DNA of 64,000 bases from Zhongshania aquatica (GTDB lineage: Bacteria > Pseudomonadota > Gammaproteobacteria > Pseudomonadales > Spongiibacteraceae): contig NZ_JANZNQ010000002.1 in the NCBI RefSeq assembly GCF_027257955.1, forward strand, positions 62,001 to 126,000. Reading direction: 5' to 3'. How positions within the stretch are numbered: position 1 is the first letter of the stretch; each line of letters begins with the position of its first letter. Below the pieces are notes generated by a model. It had not been told where the DNA came from, did no database searches, and was given only the letters and a program-made list of their open reading frames with translations. Of the stretch, positions 1 to 7,598 are shown in pieces. A program made the translations under genes and the position numbers.

Positions 1-2205
1 CAGAATTTACAAGGACTACCTGGGGTAACCGAAAACTCGACTCTTAATGCGACATTCTGCTCGAGTAATAACAGTATTTTCGAATTTGGTATAACCCAAA
101 CAAACAACGGCAATGCCGTTGCACCCGCCACTATTACCAATCCATTTACCGCCGACAGTCAATCTCAGATTCCCATTACCATTCGGGCAATCTCAAAAGG
201 TGGCGATTGCAACGATAATACCGTTACTGAAATCGCATCATTAATCGTCAATCTTATACCCGCGACTGTCAGCACAGTCACTGCTTGCGTCGTAGCCAAC
301 CCCGCGGCGGACGTATGCAGCGGCAACACAACTAACCAGAAATTCTTTAACGCCACCAAATACCTAAGCAGCTGCAAAGGCTTAGACAATACCACCGTCA
401 AGTTACCTGCAGCACAACGCATACAATTGGTCGCTAGACTTACCTACACCAACCCATCGGTTCCGAACCAAACTGCATTCACCACGTATCAATGTTCTGA
501 AGAAGACATCTTGGCTTGGTCTGCGACACCGACCGCAATTTTCTCTGAAGGCCCAGACGAGACAGACGGCGATGCATCACTAGTCAGTCAAGCACAATTC
601 GCCACTCTTTCAGAGGCAAACCGTAAGAGTGCCGCGAAGGCAAGCTACACAGTGGGTGAAACAACTCTCACCGATACCTTAGACCTGCAGTTAGTCGATG
701 CCGAAGTTAGTGCGGTGACAATTGTGCGCGCTGATGGCCTCATGCCGCCAAACAACACTGATACAATTTTCTTAAACGCGTTCAACGATGGTATCGACTA
801 CATTGCTATGTGCACCTTTGTCGATTTAGATTCGTCGAATACTATTCGCTGCCCCGCTGGCCAAGTTAGTTGGTCAGTAGATAGACCAAGTGTCCTGTCT
901 GTAAACCCAGCGAATGCGTCAAACACCACCACAGCGAGCCCAGTAAAAGACACCACAGGAACTGGCAACGTTGTTTTAACCGCAAAATACGTCGGCAGCC
1001 TTGGTAATAAATTCGCTACCCGCACCATCAATGCCGTTGATGACGACGTTGTCGAATTGCATCTTTACCAAGCCTCAAATGCTAACTCCCCGGATGACGT
1101 CACCATTGACGAGTTCTCTTGTGTAGGGCGTACTGATTTAGTCGGCACAGTTGCTGATGGCGAAAACTATATCCCTGGAGACCAGCGCTTCTATGTTTTC
1201 GCACTATTTGAAAGTGGCGAAAACGACATGAGCCCCGAATTTTTGGCCAACCCTAAGAAAGAGGGCTCTCCACTAGTAGACGTAACCGATCGTGAGCGGC
1301 TCATCTTCTCAGCACTTCCGGGCTACTGGTCTGGTAACGCCAATGCTTCACCTAGCTGCGTATCAAGCGCAGTCCCTGGCCTGCCGGGCGCAGATGAATT
1401 ACCTGGCCTAGATCAACTACCGGGCTTCGATCAACTACCTGGTTTTGATCAAATTCCGGGCCTACCTGAGACATCGAGCACACCTGCTGCTAGCTTCAGT
1501 GGCAACCCTGACGAAAAAGGCTACCTCAAATCTCGTGGCCTACTGCGTCTAAGCACTGTATGCGTACAGGCCTTTATAGACACCGATAACGACGGCTTTA
1601 CCGACGGCGACATTGTTACTGAAGAAGGCTCTACTGTTCTGATTTTACCAGCCGCTAACGATGACCTGTTGACCTTCTCTAACGAGCTATGTGAAACACT
1701 TGAACCAGTATTGACCTTAGGCGGAAACTTCCCAGGACTAGAAGGGCCCGGTATCGTACTTCCTCTGGTGTACACCTTAAGTACAATTGCTGACCCAATT
1801 CTCACAGCCTTAGCCACCAACGATGACGGCGGCGTAATTCCTGTTGAAGGACTCGTTGATGCACTAATCACAGGTAATTTCTCGGCAATCAATGAGAACT
1901 TCCCTGACAGCCCAATTGGTGGCTTAGGGCAAGTAACCAATGCGTTAGTTGGAGACGGCGCTCCATTAAGCCCTGTTATTCAAGTGCTTGATGCCTGCGC
2001 AGTGGATCCGCTCACTACCGTAGTCGGCACTTTGCTAGACGCTTTACTAGGTCTCAATCCTGACGCATTCAGCGAGTTAGCCGGCATTAACTTTGACGAC
2101 TGCCAAGATGTATTCGGGAACTTCTCTATTCCCGAGCTCCCAGGTGGCGGTGGATTACCAGACTTACCGGGTGCTGGCGGTTTACCTGGCCTGCCAACGC
2201 CCTAA
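1..2205 (+). CDS. Large secreted/surface protein with Ig-like region and LPG repeats (5' end missing)
   Basis: The frame is open from base 1 to the TAA at 2203-2205, so the window holds at least 734 codons and the real start lies upstream; the TTG at 427 is internal. Around codons 289-330 the pattern W-S-V-D-R-P-S-V-L-S-V followed by G-T-G-N-V-V-L-T-A resembles a bacterial Ig-like (BIG2-type) strand pattern. Scattered cysteines in the first 180 codons suggest disulfides and hence export. Codons 461-490 are tandem LPGxDQ hexapeptides, codons about 526-537 form an Asp-rich DTDNDGFTDGD stretch that could bind calcium, and the C-terminus is again LPG/GG-rich and ends GLPGLPTP. No C-terminal membrane or sorting signal is visible. 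It precedes an OmpA-type porin. Function is unknown; adhesin or envelope structural protein is inference. Confidence 0.75.
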   Translation, partial: QNLQGLPGVTENSTLNATFCSSNNSIFEFGITQTNNGNAVAPATITNPFTADSQSQIPITIRAISKGGDCNDNTVTEIASLIVNLIPATVSTVTACVVANPAADVCSGNTTNQKFFNATKYLSSCKGLDNTTVKLPAAQRIQLVARLTYTNPSVPNQTAFTTYQCSEEDILAWSATPTAIFSEGPDETDGDASLVSQAQFATLSEANRKSAAKASYTVGETTLTDTLDLQLVDAEVSAVTIVRADGLMPPNNTDTIFLNAFNDGIDYIAMCTFVDLDSSNTIRCPAGQVSWSVDRPSVLSVNPANASNTTTASPVKDTTGTGNVVLTAKYVGSLGNKFATRTINAVDDDVVELHLYQASNANSPDDVTIDEFSCVGRTDLVGTVADGENYIPGDQRFYVFALFESGENDMSPEFLANPKKEGSPLVDVTDRERLIFSALPGYWSGNANASPSCVSSAVPGLPGADELPGLDQLPGFDQLPGFDQIPGLPETSSTPAASFSGNPDEKGYLKSRGLLRLSTVCVQAFIDTDNDGFTDGDIVTEEGSTVLILPAANDDLLTFSNELCETLEPVLTLGGNFPGLEGPGIVLPLVYTLSTIADPILTALATNDDGGVIPVEGLVDALITGNFSAINENFPDSPIGGLGQVTNALVGDGAPLSPVIQVLDACAVDPLTTVVGTLLDALLGLNPDAFSELAGINFDDCQDVFGNFSIPELPGGGGLPDLPGAGGLPGLPTP
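1381..1470 (+). repeat. Five 18-bp in-frame tandem repeats encoding LPGxDQ
   Basis: Five consecutive 18-base units at 1381, 1399, 1417, 1435 and 1453 encode LPGADE, LPGLDQ, LPGFDQ, LPGFDQ and IPGLPE. The protein repeat is tighter than the DNA repeat because third codon positions differ, which suggests selection on the peptide rather than very recent duplication. A related LPG/GG-rich stretch closes the gene at about 2134-2202. Confidence 0.85.
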
Positions 2206-2215
2206 CAAAGAAGTA

Positions 2216-2240
2216 AACGCGACCGTAAGGTCGCGTTTTA
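2216..2240 (+). terminator. Intrinsic terminator-like hairpin between the surface protein and ompA-like gene
   Basis: Perfect 9-bp stem AACGCGACC (2216-2224) and GGTCGCGTT (2229-2237) with a GTAA tetraloop, followed by TTA. The T-tract is short. The hairpin ends only 33 bases before the porin ATG, leaving little room for a promoter. Confidence 0.7.
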
Positions 2241-2270
2241 ATATGTGCTTGAAATATGGAGATTATATTA

Positions 2271-3584
2271 ATGAGTCAAATGCGTAATATAACGCTTGCT
2301 CTCGCTGTCGGGTGCAGCGTTTTTTCTGCTTTCGCAGCAGATGACGAGGAAACGGTTATTGATAGCCGCTGGCGCATACACGGTATGATTGGTACTACCG
2401 TCGCCGATCAAAGCGACTTCGATTCCGGCAATGAAGGCAAGTTCGGTATCGGTAAGCCCATCAGTTCCTATGTCATGCTCGACACTCACATTAATTACGG
2501 CGAGTTTAAAAACTCCAAAAATGACACCTATAGTCGTACCGCCGGTGGTCTAGACTTTTTATACTTCCCACGCGGCGCATTCATGCTTGATGCCGATCCG
2601 GTTCAACCTTATTTAGGTATCGGCTTGACTTACCATGAAGTCGAGTATGAAGCTCCCGGAATCACAGCGAGCCAATCCGACTATGGCAGTGACGCCATCA
2701 TCGGTTTCACCTATGAGTTAGATACTGTCGCAATTCGTGGTGAAGCTCGCTACCAATTAGATTCTATTAAGCGTCAAGCCCCCTTATTTCCAGACGACGA
2801 CAACTTTTATACCTATGCATTCTTAATTGGTATTTCAGTACCGTTTGGGGACAAACCATTACCGTATAACTATGACTCAGACGGTGACGGCGTACCTGAT
2901 CGACTGGACAAATGCCCGAATACGCCCCGTGGCACCCCCGTTGATTCTACCGGTTGCCCTCTCGATAGCGATGGCGATGGCATACCTAACTTCCGTGACC
3001 AATGCCCCAATACACCTCCGGGCGCACGGGTTAACGTGAATGGCTGCTCAATTGATGACGACGGCGATGGCGTTCCTAACGACATTGACCAATGTCCAAA
3101 TACACCACGTGGTGTGCCCGTAAATGCTCAAGGTTGCCCACTGGATAGCGATGGCGATGGCGTACCAGACAAGATCGACCAATGTCCTGGCACCCTTCCC
3201 GGCCTGAAAGTGAATTCACGTGGCTGCGTTATTTCGCAAACCGTTGAATTAACTGGTGTGCATTTCGAGTTCAATAAATCGCGCTTAATGCTGGATTCTC
3301 AAACTATTCTCAATAAGGTAGCAGAATCACTAGCAAACGAGCCTGACGTCAGCATCATAATTATGGGCCACACCGACTCGGTCGGCAGTGACTCCTATAA
3401 TCAGACACTGTCACAAGAACGTGCGCAATCGGTGGTTAACTACCTGACGACCAAAGGCATCGCGTCTGGACGTCAAAAAGCCAAAGGTTACGGCGAAAGC
3501 AAGCCCGTTGCCGACAACAATACTGATGAAGGCCGTGAGCGCAATCGTCGTGTAGAGCTCCAGGTTATTAGCCCGAATAAGTAG
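2271..3584 (+). CDS. OmpA-family outer-membrane protein with thrombospondin type 3 repeats
   Basis: Outer-membrane beta-barrel porin tethered to peptidoglycan. The ATG at 2271 is preferred over one 15 bases upstream because TGGAG at 2257-2261 lies 9 bases before it and the protein then opens with a signal peptide (hydrophobic LALAVGCSVFSAFA, likely cut near residue 22). Residues about 25-195 alternate like an eight-strand OmpA barrel. Residues about 202-320 hold four calcium-binding thrombospondin-3 units (DSDGDGVPD...CPNTP). Residues about 325-430 are an OmpA C-terminal peptidoglycan-binding domain with the MGHTDSVGSDSYNQTLSQ motif. The 437-residue size and layout match the OprF-like group, here with an unusually long linker. 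Calcium-dependent linker rigidity is family knowledge. Confidence 0.93.
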   Translation: MSQMRNITLALAVGCSVFSAFAADDEETVIDSRWRIHGMIGTTVADQSDFDSGNEGKFGIGKPISSYVMLDTHINYGEFKNSKNDTYSRTAGGLDFLYFPRGAFMLDADPVQPYLGIGLTYHEVEYEAPGITASQSDYGSDAIIGFTYELDTVAIRGEARYQLDSIKRQAPLFPDDDNFYTYAFLIGISVPFGDKPLPYNYDSDGDGVPDRLDKCPNTPRGTPVDSTGCPLDSDGDGIPNFRDQCPNTPPGARVNVNGCSIDDDGDGVPNDIDQCPNTPRGVPVNAQGCPLDSDGDGVPDKIDQCPGTLPGLKVNSRGCVISQTVELTGVHFEFNKSRLMLDSQTILNKVAESLANEPDVSIIIMGHTDSVGSDSYNQTLSQERAQSVVNYLTTKGIASGRQKAKGYGESKPVADNNTDEGRERNRRVELQVISPNK

Positions 3585-3602
3585 GTCTAGTATTCTCTGA
3601 AC

Positions 3603-3628
3603 AAGGGCGGTTTTTACCGCCCTTTTTT
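3603..3628 (+). terminator. Rho-independent terminator of the ompA-like gene
   Basis: Stem AAGGGCGGT (3603-3611) and ACCGCCCTT (3616-3624), loop TTTT, followed by a run of T. It lies 19 bases after the TAG stop at 3582-3584 and faces the convergent dinB end. Confidence 0.88.
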
Positions 3629-3671
3629 ATTGCCTAAACTTGTATCAAAAGGCGAAGCACGCGCCATGGAA

Positions 3672-4781
3672 TCAGCCTATATCTGTAAATAAATCTAACT
3701 GATTTTTGCGATAATACTCAGCTGACTCATTAACTTGACTAAGCTCATCATTCACCTTATTTTCTCCAGCCGCAAATCTCACGCCGACACCAATCAAACG
3801 CAGAGGCGACTCTAAGCGCGGCCACGCCTCTTCTAATAATTGCGCAAAAACTGGTGCCTCTCGCATTCCCTCGTAACGTCGATCGATCGTCGTCTGGCGA
3901 AAATCAGCAGATTTCAGTTTCACAAAAACGCCGCAGATTGTCTTGTCGCCAACACGCAGGATTCTTTTCTCAAGCTCCGCCAATAAATCCGTCAACATGC
4001 TAATTGCGCCATCTACGCCAACGATATCTTTAGCAAATGTTGTTTCAACACTAAGAGATTTACGTTCTCGGTTAGACTTTACTTCGCGCTTATCAATACC
4101 ACGCGCATATTCATACAACTGATGGCCAAACTTACCAAAAAGTATCAGCAGCTGATCCAATGACTGACTTCGTAAATCCGCGCAACTAAAGATATTGTGC
4201 TCGGCCATCCGCGCAGCCATCACCTTTCCCACCCCGTGAATTTTGCTCACAGGAAGGCTTAAAACGAACTCATCCACTTGTTCGGGCGTGATGACCGTTA
4301 AACCATCAGGTTTGTCCCAATCGCTTGCGACTTTGGCTAAAAATTTATTAGGTGCGACACCCGCCGATATAGTAATACCTAATTCTTCGCGAACCTGTTC
4401 TCGTATCGCCTGAGCGATACGCGTTGCACTACCTTGATAAGCATCGCAATCGCTAACATCAAGGTAAGCCTCATCTAAAGATAAAGGCTCAATACTCTCG
4501 GTGTAACGCCTAAAAATGGCGCGAATTTGCAGTGCCACTTCTCGGTACTTATCCATCCTGGGAGGAAGAACAATAAGATCCGGGCAGCGACGCAAGGCGC
4601 TAGCGGTCGGCATGGCAGAATGTATACCAAAAGCCCGTGCTTCATAGTTACATGTCGCAACGACGCCCCGTCGATCTGCTGAACCTCCCACAGCAACAGG
4701 GCGATTCTGCAAACTCGGGTCGTCACGCAACTCCACAGAGGCATAAAAACAATCGCAGTCGCAATGAATAATCTTGCGCAA
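3672..4781 (-). CDS. dinB: DNA polymerase IV (Y-family translesion polymerase)
   Basis: Error-prone polymerase that bypasses bulky and oxidised template lesions. The 369-residue protein starts MRKIIHCDCDCFYASVE (first catalytic Asp in a DxDxFxAxVE motif) and carries the second catalytic motif SLDEAYLDV near residue 105. Helix-hairpin-helix thumb (IHGVGKVMAARM) and little-finger domains follow in normal order. The extreme C-terminus has QLDLF, a canonical beta-clamp binding motif, so the protein is full length. A LexA box lies 30 bases upstream of the ATG at 4811-4830, indicating SOS induction. It is convergent with the ompA-like gene and divergent from a small conserved gene. Confidence 0.96.
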   Translation of the reverse strand: MRKIIHCDCDCFYASVELRDDPSLQNRPVAVGGSADRRGVVATCNYEARAFGIHSAMPTASALRRCPDLIVLPPRMDKYREVALQIRAIFRRYTESIEPLSLDEAYLDVSDCDAYQGSATRIAQAIREQVREELGITISAGVAPNKFLAKVASDWDKPDGLTVITPEQVDEFVLSLPVSKIHGVGKVMAARMAEHNIFSCADLRSQSLDQLLILFGKFGHQLYEYARGIDKREVKSNRERKSLSVETTFAKDIVGVDGAISMLTDLLAELEKRILRVGDKTICGVFVKLKSADFRQTTIDRRYEGMREAPVFAQLLEEAWPRLESPLRLIGVGVRFAAGENKVNDELSQVNESAEYYRKNQLDLFTDIG

Positions 4782-4810
4782 ATACCACCACCCAAGGAAG
4801 CAAATTAAAT

Positions 4811-4830
4811 TACTGTATAAACAGACAGTA
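4811..4830. promoter_or_regulatory. LexA (SOS) box between dinB and the divergent gene
   Basis: TACTGTATAAACAGACAGTA matches the Enterobacteria/Pseudomonas-type LexA consensus CTGT-N8-ACAG with the flanking TA and TA also conserved. It lies 30 bases upstream of the dinB start on the minus strand and 81 bases upstream of the ATG at 4912 on the plus strand, so it could act on both. Confidence 0.88.
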
Positions 4831-4911
4831 AAATACCAAACCCCGCTACGGAAGTCACTGCCGATTGTGCGTTATACTGTGCGACATTATCGGCAACGTG
4901 GATCGTTAAAA

Positions 4912-5313
4912 ATGGCAATTGGTAGCTGGACACCCGAAAACGAAAAAAGCGCGCTCACAATAGATGATAAATGGTTACAACGTTGCATTGTTATTAGCGA
5001 CGAAGATCGCCTCGAAGAGTTACCTGCACCGTTTACAGAGGATGAACAGCGAACCTATGGTGTTTTTATGCGTGTATCACAAGACCAGTGGCAGGCCGTT
5101 GCTACAGATCTAAGTAATGACGATATTGTGCATTTAATTCGTTTTTTCACCCGAGCAGAAAAACTCATCAGCGGCTGGGATGCAGGTAAAGAATCCCCCG
5201 CGATTTGGCTTAACAAAGTATTAAGAAGTCGTGGTGAAAAGCTTGATCGCGACATGTTGCTGTGGATTCGCAATAATACCGACAACCGCTTCATTCCAAA
5301 CGGCGGACTATAA
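4912..5313 (+). CDS. Conserved hypothetical protein, 133 aa
   Basis: I do not recognise a named domain. The frame is open from 4774, but the start at 4912 (MAIGSWTPENEKSAL) is preferred because the upstream 46 codons are basic and run through the LexA box and promoter region. The ATG is preceded only by a weak GTGGA. The product is a soluble, acidic, helix-rich protein with several Trp (W at SW, KWLQ, QWQ, GWD, IWLN, LWIR), no signal peptide and no membrane segment. It shares the intergenic region with SOS-regulated dinB, so damage-inducible expression is possible but unproven. It is convergent with the DUF1244 gene. Confidence 0.7.
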   Translation: MAIGSWTPENEKSALTIDDKWLQRCIVISDEDRLEELPAPFTEDEQRTYGVFMRVSQDQWQAVATDLSNDDIVHLIRFFTRAEKLISGWDAGKESPAIWLNKVLRSRGEKLDRDMLLWIRNNTDNRFIPNGGL

Positions 5314-5344
5314 TCAGCGATCAAACCTCAACGCTATAATGTAA

Positions 5345-5641
5345 TTATTTATTCTCTTTATCCTTCGTGAAGCTGGCTAATTGTTCTGGGCTGGCTTCGA
5401 CTTGAAACTTCGCTTTCCACTGTGAATACGGCATACCATAAACCCGCTCTCGCGCCGCTTCATAATCAACACCGACACCTTCCTGCTCCGCCGCAGAAAC
5501 ATACCATTTAGATAAACAGTTACGACAAAATCCAGCGAGATTCATCAAGTCGATATTTTGAACATCCTTGCGTTCATCCAAATGAGCGAGTAATCGGCGA
5601 AAAACGGCTGCCTCAATTGCATCTGTTTGCACTTTATCCAT
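5345..5641 (-). CDS. DUF1244 family protein
   Basis: Small soluble protein of 98 residues, the usual size for the DUF1244 family of proteobacteria. The hallmark is the central LAGFCRNCLSKWY segment at about residues 36-48 with two closely spaced cysteines. A conserved GMPYSQWKAKFQ segment follows near residue 68. The ATG at 5641 has a clear AGGAG ribosome-binding site 8 bases upstream. The function of the family is not established as far as I know; the Cys-X2-Cys pair could bind metal, but only one such pair is present. It is divergent from the AlgP-like gene. Confidence 0.85.
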   Translation of the reverse strand: MDKVQTDAIEAAVFRRLLAHLDERKDVQNIDLMNLAGFCRNCLSKWYVSAAEQEGVGVDYEAARERVYGMPYSQWKAKFQVEASPEQLASFTKDKENK

Positions 5642-5765
5642 AATTTTCTCCTAACTTATTAAAGTTTCACTGTCCATTATCGCAAAGTTTGCTATGTTAA
5701 GACTGTTGCACGTAGTGAAGTTCGTCGATTAATGACAAAAAACACGATTACCGAGGCTCGCTGAT

Positions 5766-6323
5766 ATGACAAGCAAAAAAATAGATCCTGTCGCACTGAT
5801 ACGTAAAGAAATAGAATCCCTTGAATCCAAGGTAGAAAAATTACGTGATCGCTTAATGGCAGATGCACATAAAGCAATAGAAAAAGCAAAAGCACAAGCA
5901 GAACGCGCACGAGATAAACTAAAAGCCGAACAAGCAAAACTCGGTGAATTACAGAAAAAAGCGAAAGCAAACATGGACAGCCGCGTGCAAAAGCAAATGG
6001 ATCGCGCCCATTCTGCTGTCGATGCCGCCAAAGAATTAGAGCTAGATGCCAAGGCCGTCATGATTATGGCTAAAAATCAACTTGCTGAACTCAAAGGCGA
6101 CTACCAAAAAGCAAAAGCACTCGCCAAAGCAGCACAAGAGGCTGCGAAGAGCTTCGACGCCAAAGCGAAGGCCACACCAAAAGCTGCTGCGAAAAAAGCA
6201 GTGGCCAAAAAAGCGCCCGCGAAGAAAGCGGCCGTAAAAAAAGCGCCAGCAAAAGCGGCGCCTGCTAAAAAAACACCCGTGAAGAAAGCCGCCGCAAAAG
6301 CAGCAGCGCCTAAAAGCAGTTAA
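5766..6323 (+). CDS. AlgP-like / histone H1-like Lys-Ala-rich protein
   Basis: The 185-residue protein has two parts. Residues 1-130 are a charged helical, coiled-coil type region (ESLESKVEKLRDRLM, then many K-A-Q-A-E repeats). Residues about 132-185 are a degenerate KKAPAKKAA / KKAPVKKAAAK tail resembling eukaryotic H1 and the Pseudomonas AlgP C-terminus, a type of tail known to bind DNA or polyanions. The ATG at 5766 has GAGG 9 bases upstream. Because the tail is built from repeated AAA-GCG-type codons it is prone to length change by slippage. Role as a nucleoid-associated or regulatory protein is inferred from composition; PhaF-like granule binding is an alternative. Confidence 0.75.
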   Translation: MTSKKIDPVALIRKEIESLESKVEKLRDRLMADAHKAIEKAKAQAERARDKLKAEQAKLGELQKKAKANMDSRVQKQMDRAHSAVDAAKELELDAKAVMIMAKNQLAELKGDYQKAKALAKAAQEAAKSFDAKAKATPKAAAKKAVAKKAPAKKAAVKKAPAKAAPAKKTPVKKAAAKAAAPKSS

Positions 6324-6347
6324 CTCTTAAAGTAACTCTGCGTTTGG

Positions 6348-6376
6348 GTTGTAAAGCAGCGCGTCTGCTTTACAAC
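6348..6376. terminator. Long hairpin between convergent algP-like and luxR-type genes
   Basis: Perfect 12-bp inverted repeat GTTGTAAAGCAG (6348-6359) and CTGCTTTACAAC (6365-6376) with a 5-base loop, placed 24 bases after one stop and 6 bases before the other. Neither side has a true T-tract (TCTTCCCT on the plus strand), so it may work as a weak bidirectional terminator or protect 3' ends. Confidence 0.55.
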
Positions 6377-6382
6377 TCTTCC

Positions 6383-7513
6383 CTAGCCCGCCAAGGTTAC
6401 AACGCTATTCAAAATCAATTGAATAAGCTGCGTCTGCCGCGTGACTCCGGTTTTAGAAAACACCGCACTTAAATGGGATTTAGCGGTATTGCGAGACACC
6501 CCCAAACTTACCGCAGCTTCATCTAAACTCAAGCCATTGACCAATCTAATCGCCAGCCTCGCCTCAGCAGGTGTTAAACCAAACAACGCAATCAACACAT
6601 CGCTAGGTGCCTGTCGTGGTGCCATTGGATCAGTAATAAATATCGCTACAGCCGGTGAATGCTCGCCGCTGCGATCACTTAATGGCAGTGGTCGCAGCAG
6701 TAAATTTATGCCCTGAAACTGCGCAATATCTGCGAGTCTAAATGCCCGAACACAACCAGCCATTTGTTGATGATGAGCAGTAACAACCTCAGAAAAAAGT
6801 GCGCTAAACGCCTTCTGCTCGCGAACATCCGCAAGTTGAAAACAACGTTTGCGCATGAATACACCCCGAGACGACTCTATCAAACGTGCCGCCACCGGAT
6901 TACTACTTAATACATGCCCATGAGTGTCTAGAGTTACAACGCCAACCGCTAATTGACCAAAGGTATCTGCGTACAAACCACGCTCTAACTCAGATTCTTG
7001 CAGGCGAGAATGTATTTCTATGGCTTGCCGCAAATGCGGCAGCAACTGCTTGCACAGGGATTTTTCCGCTTCGCCGAAATCACTAACACCAGCCGGTCTC
7101 GTTACGCGAAGCCGAGCAAGTAATCCATCTTTACCCCACAAATCGGCCCCTAAAATATGCATCACGTTACTTGGCTGCAAATAGCTGCGAAAGTACTCAG
7201 ATTGCTCAAACTCGTCCTTAGACAAGAATTCCGCAATTGTCACAACGTCGCCGTCAGGTAAATTTACGAAGGGGTCTAAAGCAAAATAGGTGTCGTTATA
7301 GGCGTGATAAATATCGGTGGAATAAAAGACCGAATTTAACACCACACCTTTTTCATGAATATTTGGAGGCCGTAACAATAAGGTCGCAAAATTACCATCA
7401 AGTAGCTCGCTTAGCGCACCCAAAAATTGCTGCCATGGAGGTGACTCTAGCATTCCGTGATATATGGAATGGATCACCGCATCCATCTGCGGTGAAACAT
7501 GTAAATCTGCCAT
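6383..7513 (-). CDS. LuxR-type (GerE HTH) transcriptional regulator
   Basis: 376-residue DNA-binding regulator. The C-terminal 65 residues form a LuxR/GerE helix-turn-helix (LTPAEARLAIRLVNGLSLDEAAVSLGVS then NTAKSHLSAVFSKTGVTRQ). The N-terminal 300 residues show no receiver-domain Asp pattern and no recognisable autoinducer domain; the middle (about 185-290) could be PAS-like (TLDTHGHVLSSNPVAARLIE). The frame is open to a GTG at 7576, but ATG at 7513 (MADLHVSPQMDAVIHSIY) is preferred since AGG precedes it by 6 bases and the upstream GTG has no ribosome site. It lies 85 bases downstream of a dehydrogenase gene on the same strand, a plausible target. Ligand unknown. Confidence 0.85.
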   Translation of the reverse strand: MADLHVSPQMDAVIHSIYHGMLESPPWQQFLGALSELLDGNFATLLLRPPNIHEKGVVLNSVFYSTDIYHAYNDTYFALDPFVNLPDGDVVTIAEFLSKDEFEQSEYFRSYLQPSNVMHILGADLWGKDGLLARLRVTRPAGVSDFGEAEKSLCKQLLPHLRQAIEIHSRLQESELERGLYADTFGQLAVGVVTLDTHGHVLSSNPVAARLIESSRGVFMRKRCFQLADVREQKAFSALFSEVVTAHHQQMAGCVRAFRLADIAQFQGINLLLRPLPLSDRSGEHSPAVAIFITDPMAPRQAPSDVLIALFGLTPAEARLAIRLVNGLSLDEAAVSLGVSRNTAKSHLSAVFSKTGVTRQTQLIQLILNSVVTLAG

Positions 7514-7598
7514 GAGTAACCTGGGCCACTGAGAAAAACGTGACCCGATTCTAACGCCTGACTGCACCAAATTCACTATTCAATAGTGCGTTCGGTCG

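Noticed and set aside
2093-2287. 64-codon plus-strand frame across the end of the surface protein gene and the hairpin
   Set aside because: It runs through the terminator and overlaps the porin start in another frame.
4475-4795. 106-codon minus-strand open frame inside dinB
   Set aside because: It lies fully over the conserved polymerase motifs in another frame; no ribosome site and low-complexity composition.
5766-6323. Eukaryotic-type histone H1 gene acquired by transfer
   Set aside because: Lys/Ala-rich tails arise repeatedly in proteobacteria (AlgP, PhaF), and the N-terminus is a bacterial coiled coil.
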